DNA of 34,092 nt. Origin: Vicingaceae bacterium. GTDB lineage: Bacteria > Bacteroidota > Bacteroidia > Flavobacteriales_E > Vicingaceae. The DNA is taken from NCBI GenBank assembly GCA_019429185.1, contig JAHYJH010000020.1, positions 1 through 34,092 of the forward strand, read 5' to 3'. A model generated the notes under the pieces. It saw nothing but the letters and a program-made list of their open reading frames with translations, was not told the DNA's origin and did not search any database. Below, one piece after another: positions 1 through 7,580 of this stretch. The stretch's first letter is position 1. The number at the start of each line of letters is the position of its first letter. Both the position numbers and the translations under genes were made by a program.

Positions 1-38
1 TTGGCGATTAAAACAGTAAGTTTTATGAAAAAATAATG

Positions 39-157
39 TACATTTGTAGTGATTTAGGAAAATTGGTAAATGGGTTCTACGATTTTCTTTAAATCAAAAT
101 GAAAAAAATGAATTTTTAGAACCCACCCGTAGTAAGATAAAGAATTCTCTTTATTAC
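39..157 (+). other. Gene-free start of window with possible small structured transcript
   Basis: No ORF is convincing between 1 and 288. A TAnnTTTG-type box (TACATTTG) lies at 39-46. Downstream, 71-79 (TGGGTTCTA) is the exact inverted repeat of 117-125, with a smaller GATTT/AAATC stem nested inside. A second hairpin follows at 132-157 (ATAAAGA/TCTTTAT around ATTC). Promoter plus two stem-loops could be a small RNA or the leader or tail of a transcript entering from outside. There is no U-tract and no clear -33 TTG, so the call is weak. Confidence 0.2.
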
Positions 158-201
158 TATATCAACATATTATTAATTACACAATGGGAATACTTTCATT
201 A

Positions 202-228
202 TTGAAAGACTAAAAAATGTTATATTTG
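202..228 (+). promoter_or_regulatory. Candidate promoter of cinA
   Basis: TATATTTG at 221-228 fits the Bacteroidota -7 consensus TAnnTTTG. A TTG at 202-204 lies 16 bases upstream as a possible -33 element, a slightly short spacer. Transcription would begin near 235, about 55 bases before the cinA ATG, and would include the palindrome at 252-269. Confidence 0.45.
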
Positions 229-251
229 TAATATTATTACACCTAATAAAA

Positions 252-269
252 TCCCGATAGCTATCGGGA
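252..269. repeat. 18-bp perfect palindrome (interspersed repeat)
   Basis: TCCCGATAGCTATCGGGA is a perfect 18-bp palindrome in the cinA 5' leader. Related sequences recur at 5747-5787, 10514-10532 and, degenerate, near 30371, so this is an interspersed repeat family rather than a cinA-specific operator. Confidence 0.7.
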
Positions 270-288
270 CAAATAACTTCAAACCAAC

Positions 289-1524
289 ATGAAACTCGAC
301 ATACTTTCCATAGGCGATGAATTGCTAATCGGACAAACATTAAATACCAATGCTCATTGGCTTTCTCAACAATTGAATAAAATTGGTTTTGAGATTAGGC
401 AACACACAACTGTTAGCGATGAAAAAGCACATATTTTAACAGCACTAAATGATGCATTAGAAAATGTTGATGTAGTGTTAATAACAGGAGGGTTGGGTCC
501 AACAAAAGATGATTTAACATTAGAGGTGCTGAATGAATATTTTGGAGGCAAATTGGTAATGAACCAACAAGTTTATGAAGATGTAGAGCGATTAATTGGA
601 GGAAGAGGTTTTGAAATGAATGAACTCAACAAACAACAAGCACTAGTTCCAAACAATGCTCGGGTATTAAGAAACAAAAACGGAACAGCACCAGGAACAT
701 GGTTTGAAAAAAATGGAACTGTTGTAGTTTCCATGCCAGGTGTTCCTTATGAAATGAAAGCAATGACAACGAATACGGTTATTCCATGGTTGTTAGAAAA
801 ATTTAAACTTCCGTTTATCGTTCATCAAATGGTTTATACGCAAGGAATACCAGAATCAACTTTAGCCCAACAATTAGTGCATTGGGAAAATGAATTACCC
901 AAAAGCATTAAATTAGCTTATTTGCCATCTCCAGGTAGAGTAAAACTTAGGTTGTCAACAACAGGGAATGATAGAGCTGCATTAAATATTGCCATTGAAG
1001 AGCAAATCGAAAAAATCAAAAAAATAATACCACAATACATTTATTCATTCGAAGAAGAAGCATTAGAAAGAATTTTAGGAGAAAAGCTAAAACAACAAAA
1101 AGCAACATTATCTACAGCAGAAAGTTGCACAGGAGGTTACATTGCTCATTTAATTACAAGCGTGCAAGGAGCTTCCGATTATTTTGAAGGTTCAGTAATT
1201 TCTTACTCTAATGCGGTTAAGATAAACCAACTCCATGTGAATGTAGATGACATTGAAAAATATGGAGCAGTGAGTCAACAAGTGGTAGAACAAATGGCTG
1301 AAGGTGTTAGAAAAAAAATGAATACAACTTATGCAATAGCCACTTCTGGCATTGCTGGTCCAACCGGAGGAACAGAAGAAAAACCAGTAGGCACAGTTTG
1401 GATTGCAATAGCTTCAGAAAAAGGAGTAGTTTCCAAAAAATACGTTTTTGGTAAAGAACGAGATATAAATATAGAAAGAACTGCCGTGGCTGCTCTTGGA
1501 ATGTTGAATTTGGAGATGAGTTAA
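289..1524 (+). CDS. cinA: CinA family protein (nicotinamide-nucleotide amidase)
   Basis: 411 residues, normal length for two-domain CinA. Residues 1 to about 170 are a MoCF/MogA-like domain: the start MKLDILSIGDELLIGQ and the stretch ITGGLGPTKDD are typical, and in CinA this part is linked to ADP-ribose pyrophosphatase activity. Residues from about 258 are the CinA C-terminal (PncC) domain, with STAESCTGG at 275-283 and later SGIAGPTGG, which deamidates nicotinamide mononucleotide in pyridine-nucleotide salvage. The ATG at 289 begins exactly at the conserved N-terminus. It stands alone, with a likely own promoter at 221-228. The competence and DNA-damage link in the name comes from other bacteria and is not supported here. 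Function is known from the family; identification is secure. Confidence 0.95.
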   Translation: MKLDILSIGDELLIGQTLNTNAHWLSQQLNKIGFEIRQHTTVSDEKAHILTALNDALENVDVVLITGGLGPTKDDLTLEVLNEYFGGKLVMNQQVYEDVERLIGGRGFEMNELNKQQALVPNNARVLRNKNGTAPGTWFEKNGTVVVSMPGVPYEMKAMTTNTVIPWLLEKFKLPFIVHQMVYTQGIPESTLAQQLVHWENELPKSIKLAYLPSPGRVKLRLSTTGNDRAALNIAIEEQIEKIKKIIPQYIYSFEEEALERILGEKLKQQKATLSTAESCTGGYIAHLITSVQGASDYFEGSVISYSNAVKINQLHVNVDDIEKYGAVSQQVVEQMAEGVRKKMNTTYAIATSGIAGPTGGTEEKPVGTVWIAIASEKGVVSKKYVFGKERDINIERTAVAALGMLNLEMS

Positions 1525-1540
1525 GAAAGAAGTACTTAGA

Positions 1541-1590
1541 AGTATTTATTAGTTAATGTTTTTTTTAACTCCTAAGTATTAATAAATACT
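1541..1590. repeat. Imperfect hairpin downstream of cinA
   Basis: AGTATTTATT (1541-1550) pairs with AATAAATACT (1581-1590), and AGTTAA (1551-1556) pairs with TTAACT (1565-1570), around a T-rich loop and a 10-base bulge at 1571-1580. The CTTAG at 1535-1539 could pair with CTAAG at 1572-1576 instead, so two folds compete. It starts 17 bases after the cinA stop and may be its terminator, but no T-run follows. A similar AGTACTTA-rich stretch occurs near 33090. Confidence 0.4.
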
Positions 1591-1683
1591 CAAGCATTCC
1601 TTAATACTTTGTTGCAATCATCTAATTTTCAGAAAGTAAAAGAAATAAAAGGCAACAAGTTTTTTTTATCCAAAATAAAAACG

Positions 1684-1812
1684 CAACTTTGCAGCCGCTA
1701 CAACAAAAAGTAACGTGGCGATAACCGCCAAATTGGTCAAAAGAATATTCCTAGCGATAAGTAGTCCCGCTTTTAATAATCCTCGTACCGATTCGGTATA
1801 AAAATAATAAGA
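1684..1812 (+). promoter_or_regulatory. Promoter and long structured leader of the DEAD-box helicase gene
   Basis: CAACTTTG at 1684-1691 resembles the -7 box (first base off). Transcription from about 1698 gives a leader of roughly 115 bases. It contains short hairpins: TGGCG/CGCCA at 1716-1730, AGCG/CGCT at 1753-1771 and TACCG/CGGTA at 1786-1798, the last ending 14 bases before the ATG. Long structured leaders are known for cold-shock and RNA-helicase mRNAs in other bacteria. A regulatory role here is inference. Confidence 0.35.
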
Positions 1813-3618
1813 ATGACATTTAAAGAATTAGGTCTTGATAAGAATCTTATCAAGGCAGTAGAAGAAATGGGTTTTGAAAAACCATCACCCATTCAAGAAG
1901 AATCTATTCCTGCATTATTGCCAGGAGACAGAGATTACGTTGGTTTAGCACAAACCGGAACAGGAAAAACAGCCGCTTTTGGGTTGCCGTTGATTCAACA
2001 AATCGATACAGAATTTAGAGCCATTCAAGGCATCATTCTTTGTCCAACCCGCGAATTGTGCTTGCAAATTACCAAAGAGTTAAAAGCGTATGCAAAATAT
2101 ACCGAAGGTATTAAAATTGTAGCTGTGTATGGTGGAGCAAGTATCACCGATCAAATCAGAGAAATTAAAAGTGGTATCAACATTATGGTTGGTACACCTG
2201 GTAGAACCATTGATTTGATGGACAGAAAAGTGCTTAAATTTGATTCAGTTGCAACCGTTATTTTGGATGAAGCTGACGAAATGTTAAACATGGGTTTCAA
2301 AGAAGACATTACAAAAATTATTGAAAAAACTCCAGAAACTAAAAAAACATGGTTGTTTTCGGCTACCATGCCTAAAGAAGTAGAGCGTATTGCAAATACA
2401 TACATGGAAAATCCAATAAAAGTTACCGTGGGAACAAAAAATAGCTCAGCGGCAAACATCGAACACAGCTATTGTTTAGTAAGTGGAAGAGATCAGTATT
2501 TTGCATTACGCAGATTTATTGACTTTTCACCTGAATTGTATGGTATTGTTTTTTGCAGAACACGTAGAGAAACACAAGAAATTGCTGCGAAATTAATGGC
2601 AGATGGCTATAATGCAGATTCGTTGCATGGAGATTTATCTCAAGCTCAACGAGATAGTGTGATGAATAAATTCAGAAACAGAAACATTCAACTATTAATT
2701 GCAACAGATGTAGCAGCTAGAGGAATTGACGTAGATGATTTAACACACGTTTTTCATGTTGATTTGCCAGACGAAATTGAAAGCTACACACATAGAAGTG
2801 GAAGAACTGCACGTGCAGGAAAATCAGGAAAATCTATTGCATTGGTTAGCCCTTCAAAATCGAGCAGAATTAGATTGGTTGAGAAATTAATAGGTTCTAA
2901 ATTAGCTTTAACTAAAGCTCCTTCAGGACAAGATATTTGCGGACAACAAATTATTAATGTAATCAACAACATTAAATCGGCTGAGGTAAATGAGAAAGGA
3001 TTAGCTCCATTTATTGCTCAAATACATGAAGCATTTGCCGATTTAACCAAAGAAGAAGTAATTGAAAAAATGGTTTCTCGTGAGTTTAATAAGTTTATTC
3101 AACAATACGATAAATCGAGTGATATCAATATCGACCCGTCAAGAGTTCGTCAAGGAAGAGAAAGAGGAAACGATAGAGAATCTGGTAGAAGAGAAGGAAG
3201 AAATGATTCATCATCAAGAAATTCTAATCGTTTGTTTATCAATGTTGGAAAAATGGACGGATTTGAAAACAAAGGTCAAATTTTAGGTTTTATCTGTAAT
3301 CAATCTGGTATTGATGGTGGTTCAATCGGAAAAATTGATTTATTTGATAGCTTTGCTTTTATTGGTGTTGATGAAGGAATTGGCGAACAATTAATTGGTA
3401 GCCTTAATGGAAAAAACATTGAAAACAGAGATATTAAGGTTGAGTTTTCTAAAGATAAGCCTAGAAGTAGCGGTGGTGGATTTGAACGTAAAGAACGTAG
3501 TGGAGGTTTTGAAAGAAGAGAACGAAGCTCTTCTGATAGAAAAGAAAGATCATTCAAATCTTCTGACAACAAAAGTGGAGGAGGGAGAAATTTCAAAGAA
3601 AGACGTAGAAGAATTTAA
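1813..3618 (+). CDS. deaD: DEAD-box ATP-dependent RNA helicase (DeaD/CsdA type)
   Basis: 601 residues. All helicase motifs are visible: Q motif around 21-33, Walker A AQTGTGKT at 46-53, PTREL, TPGR, DEAD at 152-155, SAT, and the C-terminal IATDVAARGIDV and HRSGRTARAG. Residues about 473-549 resemble the DbpA-type RNA-binding domain, followed by a basic, Arg/Gly/Ser-rich tail (550-601) typical of RNA-binding tails. Family members unwind RNA during ribosome assembly and mRNA turnover, often at low temperature. The ATG at 1813 starts right before the conserved FKELGL. It is monocistronic: a long leader precedes it and a strong terminator follows 23 bases after the stop. Identification is firm; the paralogue name (deaD versus rhlE/dbpA) rests on the C-terminal domain. 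Confidence 0.93.
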   Translation: MTFKELGLDKNLIKAVEEMGFEKPSPIQEESIPALLPGDRDYVGLAQTGTGKTAAFGLPLIQQIDTEFRAIQGIILCPTRELCLQITKELKAYAKYTEGIKIVAVYGGASITDQIREIKSGINIMVGTPGRTIDLMDRKVLKFDSVATVILDEADEMLNMGFKEDITKIIEKTPETKKTWLFSATMPKEVERIANTYMENPIKVTVGTKNSSAANIEHSYCLVSGRDQYFALRRFIDFSPELYGIVFCRTRRETQEIAAKLMADGYNADSLHGDLSQAQRDSVMNKFRNRNIQLLIATDVAARGIDVDDLTHVFHVDLPDEIESYTHRSGRTARAGKSGKSIALVSPSKSSRIRLVEKLIGSKLALTKAPSGQDICGQQIINVINNIKSAEVNEKGLAPFIAQIHEAFADLTKEEVIEKMVSREFNKFIQQYDKSSDINIDPSRVRQGRERGNDRESGRREGRNDSSSRNSNRLFINVGKMDGFENKGQILGFICNQSGIDGGSIGKIDLFDSFAFIGVDEGIGEQLIGSLNGKNIENRDIKVEFSKDKPRSSGGGFERKERSGGFERRERSSSDRKERSFKSSDNKSGGGRNFKERRRRI

Positions 3619-3641
3619 GTTTCTTTTGATAGAATAGATAC

Positions 3642-3681
3642 AAAAAAAGCCCAATGAAATTTTTTCGTTGGGCTTTTTTTT
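3642..3681. terminator. Strong bidirectional intrinsic terminator
   Basis: The stem GCCCAATGAAA (3649-3659) pairs with TTTCGTTGGGC (3663-3673) with one G-U pair. It is flanked by an A-run at 3642-3648 and a T-run at 3674-3681, so it works on both strands. It lies between the converging helicase gene and the minus-strand PorP/SprF gene and can serve both. Confidence 0.9.
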
Positions 3682-3705
3682 AGATAACTTAAATGAATAT
3701 ATAAC

Positions 3706-4644
3706 CTACATTGCATAAGCAGGGCAGGTATGTGATTTTATACCACTTCCTTCACCAACTCCACCACCAGTACACTGCCTGAATCCAAACATGATTTCAT
3801 GTCCGTAATTGCCATAAATTTTGTTTAAAGGAAAATCAAAAGCATAGCCAATAGTTATGGTATCAAACAGTTTGAATTTAATTTGAGCAACAACAGCTTC
3901 GCCAACTCTATAGCCAATTCCCATTGTGAAATTTTGGCGATAAACCCAAGCCATATTCAAATCGAGAGCAGGAGGTCCAATGTTGTTTAATTTCAATAAA
4001 AATGATTTAAAAATAGTCCAATCTTGATAAACAGATTGATGCCCCATTCCAATAAAATATTGGTTTACTTGTTTTGATTCTTGACCGAGTTTGATTTTCT
4101 TGAAAAATACTTGATTAATAGAAAAACTATAATATACCTTGTTGTTATAGAGTAATAAACCAGGCATAAAATCAGGATAATGAAGTACAGAACCTCCCGC
4201 ATTTTCTAGTACAGGGTCGGGATTATTATTTCCAAAAACATTATTGATGGCATATTGTTGAATACCACCGAAAAGACCAACTCCCATAGTTAGTTTAGGA
4301 AAAACTTTTTTATGATAAGCGTAAGCTAATTTTATATACGTTCGTGATGTTAGGTGTAATCTATCTTGTTCGAGATAGATACCAATAGCGTGTTTGCCTT
4401 TGTTGGCATAATTTTTCTTGCTTAAAGCCATGTGTGCACTTGCAAAGGTAGAGCGAGGAGCATTGTCAAAGCCAACCCATTGCAATCGGGTCCCTGCTTT
4501 AAAATCAAAACATTTTGATGTCCCTGCAAAAGCTGGGTTGTAACCAAAATTATTAAATGAATATTGCGAATATTGCGGTGCTTGTTGGGCTTTTAGGGTT
4601 ATTCCCAATAACAAGAACAGTGCTATGTAAATACTATTTTTCAA
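3706..4644 (-). CDS. PorP/SprF family T9SS-associated outer-membrane protein
   Basis: 312 residues. A signal peptide (about residues 1-19, ending LKAQ) is followed by the family's hallmark start QYSQYSFNNFGYNPAFAGT and alternating beta-strand-like segments expected of a small outer-membrane barrel. PorP/SprF proteins are needed for export or anchoring of partner adhesins by T9SS, as shown for SprF with SprB in Flavobacterium johnsoniae. The gene begins 2 bases after the stop of the CHU_C protein gene (4647-5495), so the two form an operon and are probably translationally coupled. The start is a TTG (4642-4644); no ATG fits without losing the signal peptide. It ends facing the bidirectional terminator at 3642-3681. 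Confidence 0.85.
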   Translation of the reverse strand: MKNSIYIALFLLLGITLKAQQAPQYSQYSFNNFGYNPAFAGTSKCFDFKAGTRLQWVGFDNAPRSTFASAHMALSKKNYANKGKHAIGIYLEQDRLHLTSRTYIKLAYAYHKKVFPKLTMGVGLFGGIQQYAINNVFGNNNPDPVLENAGGSVLHYPDFMPGLLLYNNKVYYSFSINQVFFKKIKLGQESKQVNQYFIGMGHQSVYQDWTIFKSFLLKLNNIGPPALDLNMAWVYRQNFTMGIGYRVGEAVVAQIKFKLFDTITIGYAFDFPLNKIYGNYGHEIMFGFRQCTGGGVGEGSGIKSHTCPAYAM

Positions 4645-4646
4645 AT

Positions 4647-5495
4647 TTACCTAATAATAGAAACAGCTCCTTTAAATGTTTTAATATCACTGTTTTCGGG
4701 TTCTATTTTTAAAATGTAATAATACGTTGAAACAGGCAAGTCACCACCTAAATATTTGGCTTCCCAACCTTCAGTGTTCTTATAATTTTTTTTGTGATAA
4801 ACACGTTGACCCCATCGATCAAAAATAAAGACTTCATTTTCAGGATAAAATTCCAAGTATCTAACAAACCACGTATCATTAAAACCATCGCCATTTGGAG
4901 TAAAAACATCAAAAGGAATAGGATCAGGACAGTTAAAAGGAGGAACAACAACTGTGTTTGTGTCTGTGCAACCATTGTCGTCAGTAATAAGTACTTGATA
5001 ACTTCCAACAGGAACTGAATTGAAAAGTCCAGCATTGTTAGAGCCAATGCCTAAAAGGTTATAATTGTAAGGAGATTGTCCGCCAGAAGCTGTAATTAGC
5101 ACATCTGCAGCAGTTTGATTACATTCAAATGTTATTGGAGTTACCTCAGATGTAATAATAACTGTTTCAATAAATATACTGCTTGAGTCAAAATCTGGAA
5201 CACAACCTGTGTTGGTATTCATAAAAACCTGAACAGTTTGGTTATTAGCCAAAATATTTATGGTAGCACCTGTTCCAGCAACCGTATCACCATTAATTAC
5301 CCATAAGTAAGTTGGTGTTATTGCTCCAAATGATGGGTTCGCTGTGATTTGAATGGGTGTGTTTTTGCAAAAAGGAGCATTTGAAATATCAGGAATTGTG
5401 GTGATACTTACATTTACAGGGCATTGAGCATGAGAGGATAAACCAATTATACTTGATAATAAAAAAAATACAAAATGGGGTAATAATTTTTGCAT
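4647..5495 (-). CDS. Secreted protein with CHU_C (gliding-motility/T9SS type B) C-terminal domain
   Basis: 282 residues. The N-terminal 23 residues form a signal peptide ending SHAQ. The middle has Cys-containing Ig/SprB-like segments (about 30-185, e.g. ITASGGQSPYNYNL). The last ~90 residues are the gliding-motility-associated C-terminal domain: FDVFTPNGDGFNDTW, then FDRWGQRVYH, a conserved GW, and the end KGAVSIIR. This domain is the type B signal for export through T9SS and surface attachment. It is the first gene of an operon with the PorP/SprF gene just downstream, a small version of sprB-sprF. Ligand unknown; export route well supported by family knowledge. Confidence 0.85.
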   Translation of the reverse strand: MQKLLPHFVFFLLSSIIGLSSHAQCPVNVSITTIPDISNAPFCKNTPIQITANPSFGAITPTYLWVINGDTVAGTGATINILANNQTVQVFMNTNTGCVPDFDSSSIFIETVIITSEVTPITFECNQTAADVLITASGGQSPYNYNLLGIGSNNAGLFNSVPVGSYQVLITDDNGCTDTNTVVVPPFNCPDPIPFDVFTPNGDGFNDTWFVRYLEFYPENEVFIFDRWGQRVYHKKNYKNTEGWEAKYLGGDLPVSTYYYILKIEPENSDIKTFKGAVSIIR

Positions 5496-5591
5496 TTGGC
5501 TAAATTACAATTTATTTTAATTTGTATCTCATTTTGTCCCCATTGTCCTTAGGCTAAAGTTAAGGTATGAGTTCCCAACACTCTTTGCTTA

Positions 5592-5704
5592 GGGTCTGTA
5601 ATGAAATAAACTATACATTTAGCGTTGCTATGTCTGTGTTTTTCGTCTTATTAGCAAACAAAATAACTTCGCCTATTCTGTACACTTTATTTCATTACAG
5701 ACCC
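5592..5704. mobile_element. 113-bp MITE with perfect terminal inverted repeats and TTA duplication (copy A)
   Basis: The left end at 5592-5610 and right end at 5686-5704 are exact inverted repeats of 19 bp starting GGGTCTGTAATGAAATAA. Similarity runs on to 26 bp with 24 matches. The element is flanked by TTA at 5589-5591 and TTA at 5705-5707, a 3-bp target duplication. It encodes nothing plausible. Three-base TNA duplications are typical of IS5-family groups, so it is probably a non-autonomous derivative of such an element. Related ends occur at 28986 and 30305. Confidence 0.85.
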
Positions 5705-5707
5705 TTA

Positions 5708-5925
5708 CTTCAAACTACCTGTAGTTGGGGGGTAATTTCGATTCCGTCCCGATAGTTCCGATAGCTATCGGAATCGGGAACTATCGGAACGAACTAAAAA
5801 ATTGTAAATTACTGGTGCAGGTTGCACGTTAGCAAATGTATTAATTTTTTATTTACCACAAGCGGGACACTTGCGGCAGCGGGGGAGGAAAAAAAATAAT
5901 TTTTAAACGTAGTTTCAGTTAGATG
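5708..5925. repeat. Gene-free stretch with clustered palindromic repeats
   Basis: No gene is seen here. The 18-bp palindrome TTCCGATAGCTATCGGAA lies at 5756-5773 inside a larger nested set of CCGATAG/CTATCGG arms (about 5747-5787). GTGCA/TGCAC forms a small hairpin at 5815-5827. A GC-rich repeat, CCACAAG...CTTGCGG, sits at 5856-5876 followed by a G-run. GC-rich islands in AT-rich surroundings fit interspersed repeat insertions. Confidence 0.6.
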
Positions 5926-5962
5926 AAAAGGCTGCTTCCGTAAAAAGAAGTGGTCTTTTTTT
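5926..5962 (+). terminator. Orphan intrinsic terminator
   Basis: AAAAGGCTGCTTC (5926-5938) pairs with GAAGTGGTCTTTT (5947-5959), using G-U pairs in the middle, with loop CGTAAAAA and a T-run to 5962. It points plus, but no plus-strand gene lies in the preceding 400 bases. It may end an unrecognised small RNA or be part of a mobile repeat. Confidence 0.6.
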
Positions 5963-5963
5963 A

Positions 5964-6006
5964 TGATATTCCTCATATCAATTCTGTTGTTTTTCAGTTA
6001 ATTTTG
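5964..6006 (+). promoter_or_regulatory. Candidate promoter and operator of the cytochrome/peroxidase pair
   Basis: TAATTTTG at 5999-6006 matches the -7 consensus TAnnTTTG. A perfect inverted repeat, TGATAT-N5-ATATCA, spans 5964-5980. With a start near 6012 it would be centred at about -40, where class II activators bind. Its half-site spacing differs from the TGAT-N4-ATCA sites elsewhere in the window, so the binding protein is unknown. Confidence 0.4.
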
Positions 6007-6025
6007 GAAGAAATGTATATGTAAT

Positions 6026-6394
6026 ATGTTGTTTCGAGTTATCATCATATTTTTACTAATCTGTAGCACCTGTGCTTGCAAGTACGATGCAATAAAACCT
6101 AACACAACAGCATTACCTATCGAAAACAACATCATTATTGATGGTGTAATTACCTATAATTCGCACATAAAAAAAATTATAGATTATAACTGCAAGGCTT
6201 GTCATAGTGCCTACCCTATTAATCAAACTCCATATTTAGAAACTTATGAGGATGTAAGAATTGAAGCTATGTATGGAATATTAAAGCATCGTGTTGTTGA
6301 TGAATATCCTTCAGTAATGCCACCAAACAAAAGTCTATCAAATTATGAGAAACAACTTATCCTAGTATGGATTAATCAAGATTGTATTGAATAA
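6026..6394 (+). CDS. Small mono-haem c-type cytochrome lipoprotein
   Basis: 122 residues. A hydrophobic N-terminus (4-15) runs into Cys13, Cys16 and Cys18, suggesting a lipoprotein although the lipobox is not canonical. One haem-binding CxxCH motif is at Cys56-Cys59-His60 in a stretch like the cytochrome c-like domain seen before planctomycete/Bacteroidota PSD1-type proteins. Met98 in VMPPNKSLS is the likely sixth haem ligand. It probably carries electrons on the periplasmic side. The di-haem peroxidase gene begins 105 bases downstream on the same strand, so a shared transcript and partnership are likely. The exact partner is inference. Confidence 0.75.
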   Translation: MLFRVIIIFLLICSTCACKYDAIKPNTTALPIENNIIIDGVITYNSHIKKIIDYNCKACHSAYPINQTPYLETYEDVRIEAMYGILKHRVVDEYPSVMPPNKSLSNYEKQLILVWINQDCIE

Positions 6395-6401
6395 ATTTAA
6401 A

Positions 6402-6470
6402 CATATATGAAATAGCCATGAGCAGATTGCTCACAAAGAGTGATGAAGATAACATGGCGTATTCCATATG
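6402..6470. repeat. Nested inverted repeat between cytochrome and peroxidase genes
   Basis: The outer arms at 6402-6420 and 6453-6470 are imperfect inverted repeats (CATAT...GCCATG against CATGGC...ATATG). Inside is a perfect hairpin, TGAGCA/TGCTCA at 6419-6433. It occupies most of the 105-base gap. It could be an mRNA processing or stabilising structure. A one-off FNR-like match (TGATGAAGATAA, 6441-6452) lies within it. Confidence 0.45.
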
Positions 6471-6499
6471 ACATATAAAAAACAATTAACTATCTACAT

Positions 6500-7567
6500 A
6501 TGAAAAATTTCACACTAATTTTTATGCTTTTACTAACTTTTTTAAGTTGTAAAAAAGACAAAGATGTAATTACAACACCTATTGACCAATTTGGTACGTA
6601 TAATCCAACTTATATTCTACCTCGTGTTCTTACTTATTTACCACCTATGGAAAATCCTGATTTCAATAAAATGACGGAAGAAGGAGTTCGTTTAGGTAAA
6701 AGCCTTTATTACGACAACATTCTCAGTACAAATGGATTATCCTGTTCTTCATGTCATTTACGAGCTCAATCTTTCACTATTTCTGCAATGGGTCCTGTTG
6801 GCACTGCTGTTTTACCTCATGTAAATGTTGGTTGGCAAAAAGCTTTTGGTTGGAATGGAGGTGAGAACCACTTAGACAATGTTGCATTAGCCGATTTAGC
6901 CGAAGGAAATCCCTTTCTTGAAGCTAATAACGACAGTATTTTAAATCGTTTCAAAAGAAATAAAAATTATCAAATCCTCTTTTGGAAAGCTTTTGGAGTA
7001 AAAATAACAGAAATTACTTTGCCTGAGCGTCAAAAATACATCAGTTATTCGTTAGCTCAATTCATTAGGACTTTAATTTCTGGAGATTCAAAATTTGATA
7101 AATTTGTTCGTGGAGAAACAGCTTTAACTCCTTCAGAAATGAATGGATATAATATTTTTATGGACGACAATAGAGGTGATTGCTATCACTGCCATGGAAG
7201 TGCAGGAAACCCACTATGGACAGATAGGGATTACCATAATAATGCACTAAACAGTTCTTTCACAGGAGTTGATCAAGGTAGGTTTTTAGTTACAGGCGAT
7301 CCTGCAGATATGGGTAAATTTAGAAGCCCAACATTAAGAAATATTGCTCTTACAGCTCCTTATATGCACGACAATAGGTTTGCAACATTAGAAGATGTAG
7401 TAGATTTCTACAGCACTGGACTCCAACAATCTCCTTATGTAGATCCTTTGATGAATCATATAGCTCAAGGTGGAGCACAATTAACAGCATCAGACAAAGC
7501 TGATTTAATTGCTTTCTTACACACATTAACAGATTCTACTTTCATCAATAATGCTGCTTTTTATTAA
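6500..7567 (+). CDS. Di-haem cytochrome c peroxidase (CcpA/MauG family), lipoprotein
   Basis: 355 residues. A lipoprotein signal ends at Cys17 (LTFLSCKK). Two haem sites are visible: Cys82-Ser-Ser-Cys85-His86, with the following RAQSFT typical of the family, and Cys228-Tyr-His-Cys231-His232. The C-terminal FRSPTLRNIALTAPYMHD is the family signature, and its Met may ligate the electron-transferring haem. These periplasmic enzymes reduce hydrogen peroxide to water using electrons from small cytochromes, a fitting role for the mono-haem lipoprotein encoded just upstream. MauG-like oxidation of another substrate cannot be excluded. The ATG at 6500 starts at the lipoprotein signal. Confidence 0.88.
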   Translation: MKNFTLIFMLLLTFLSCKKDKDVITTPIDQFGTYNPTYILPRVLTYLPPMENPDFNKMTEEGVRLGKSLYYDNILSTNGLSCSSCHLRAQSFTISAMGPVGTAVLPHVNVGWQKAFGWNGGENHLDNVALADLAEGNPFLEANNDSILNRFKRNKNYQILFWKAFGVKITEITLPERQKYISYSLAQFIRTLISGDSKFDKFVRGETALTPSEMNGYNIFMDDNRGDCYHCHGSAGNPLWTDRDYHNNALNSSFTGVDQGRFLVTGDPADMGKFRSPTLRNIALTAPYMHDNRFATLEDVVDFYSTGLQQSPYVDPLMNHIAQGGAQLTASDKADLIAFLHTLTDSTFINNAAFY

Positions 7568-7580
7568 TTGAAGTATTGCA

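Noticed and set aside
3395-3637. Alternative frames within the 3' end of the helicase gene
   Set aside because: They overlap the RNA-binding domain and tail, whose main frame clearly continues to 3618.
5567-5755. A 62-residue open frame in the MITE region
   Set aside because: It spans the whole MITE and both inverted ends and has no recognisable features, so it is almost certainly chance.
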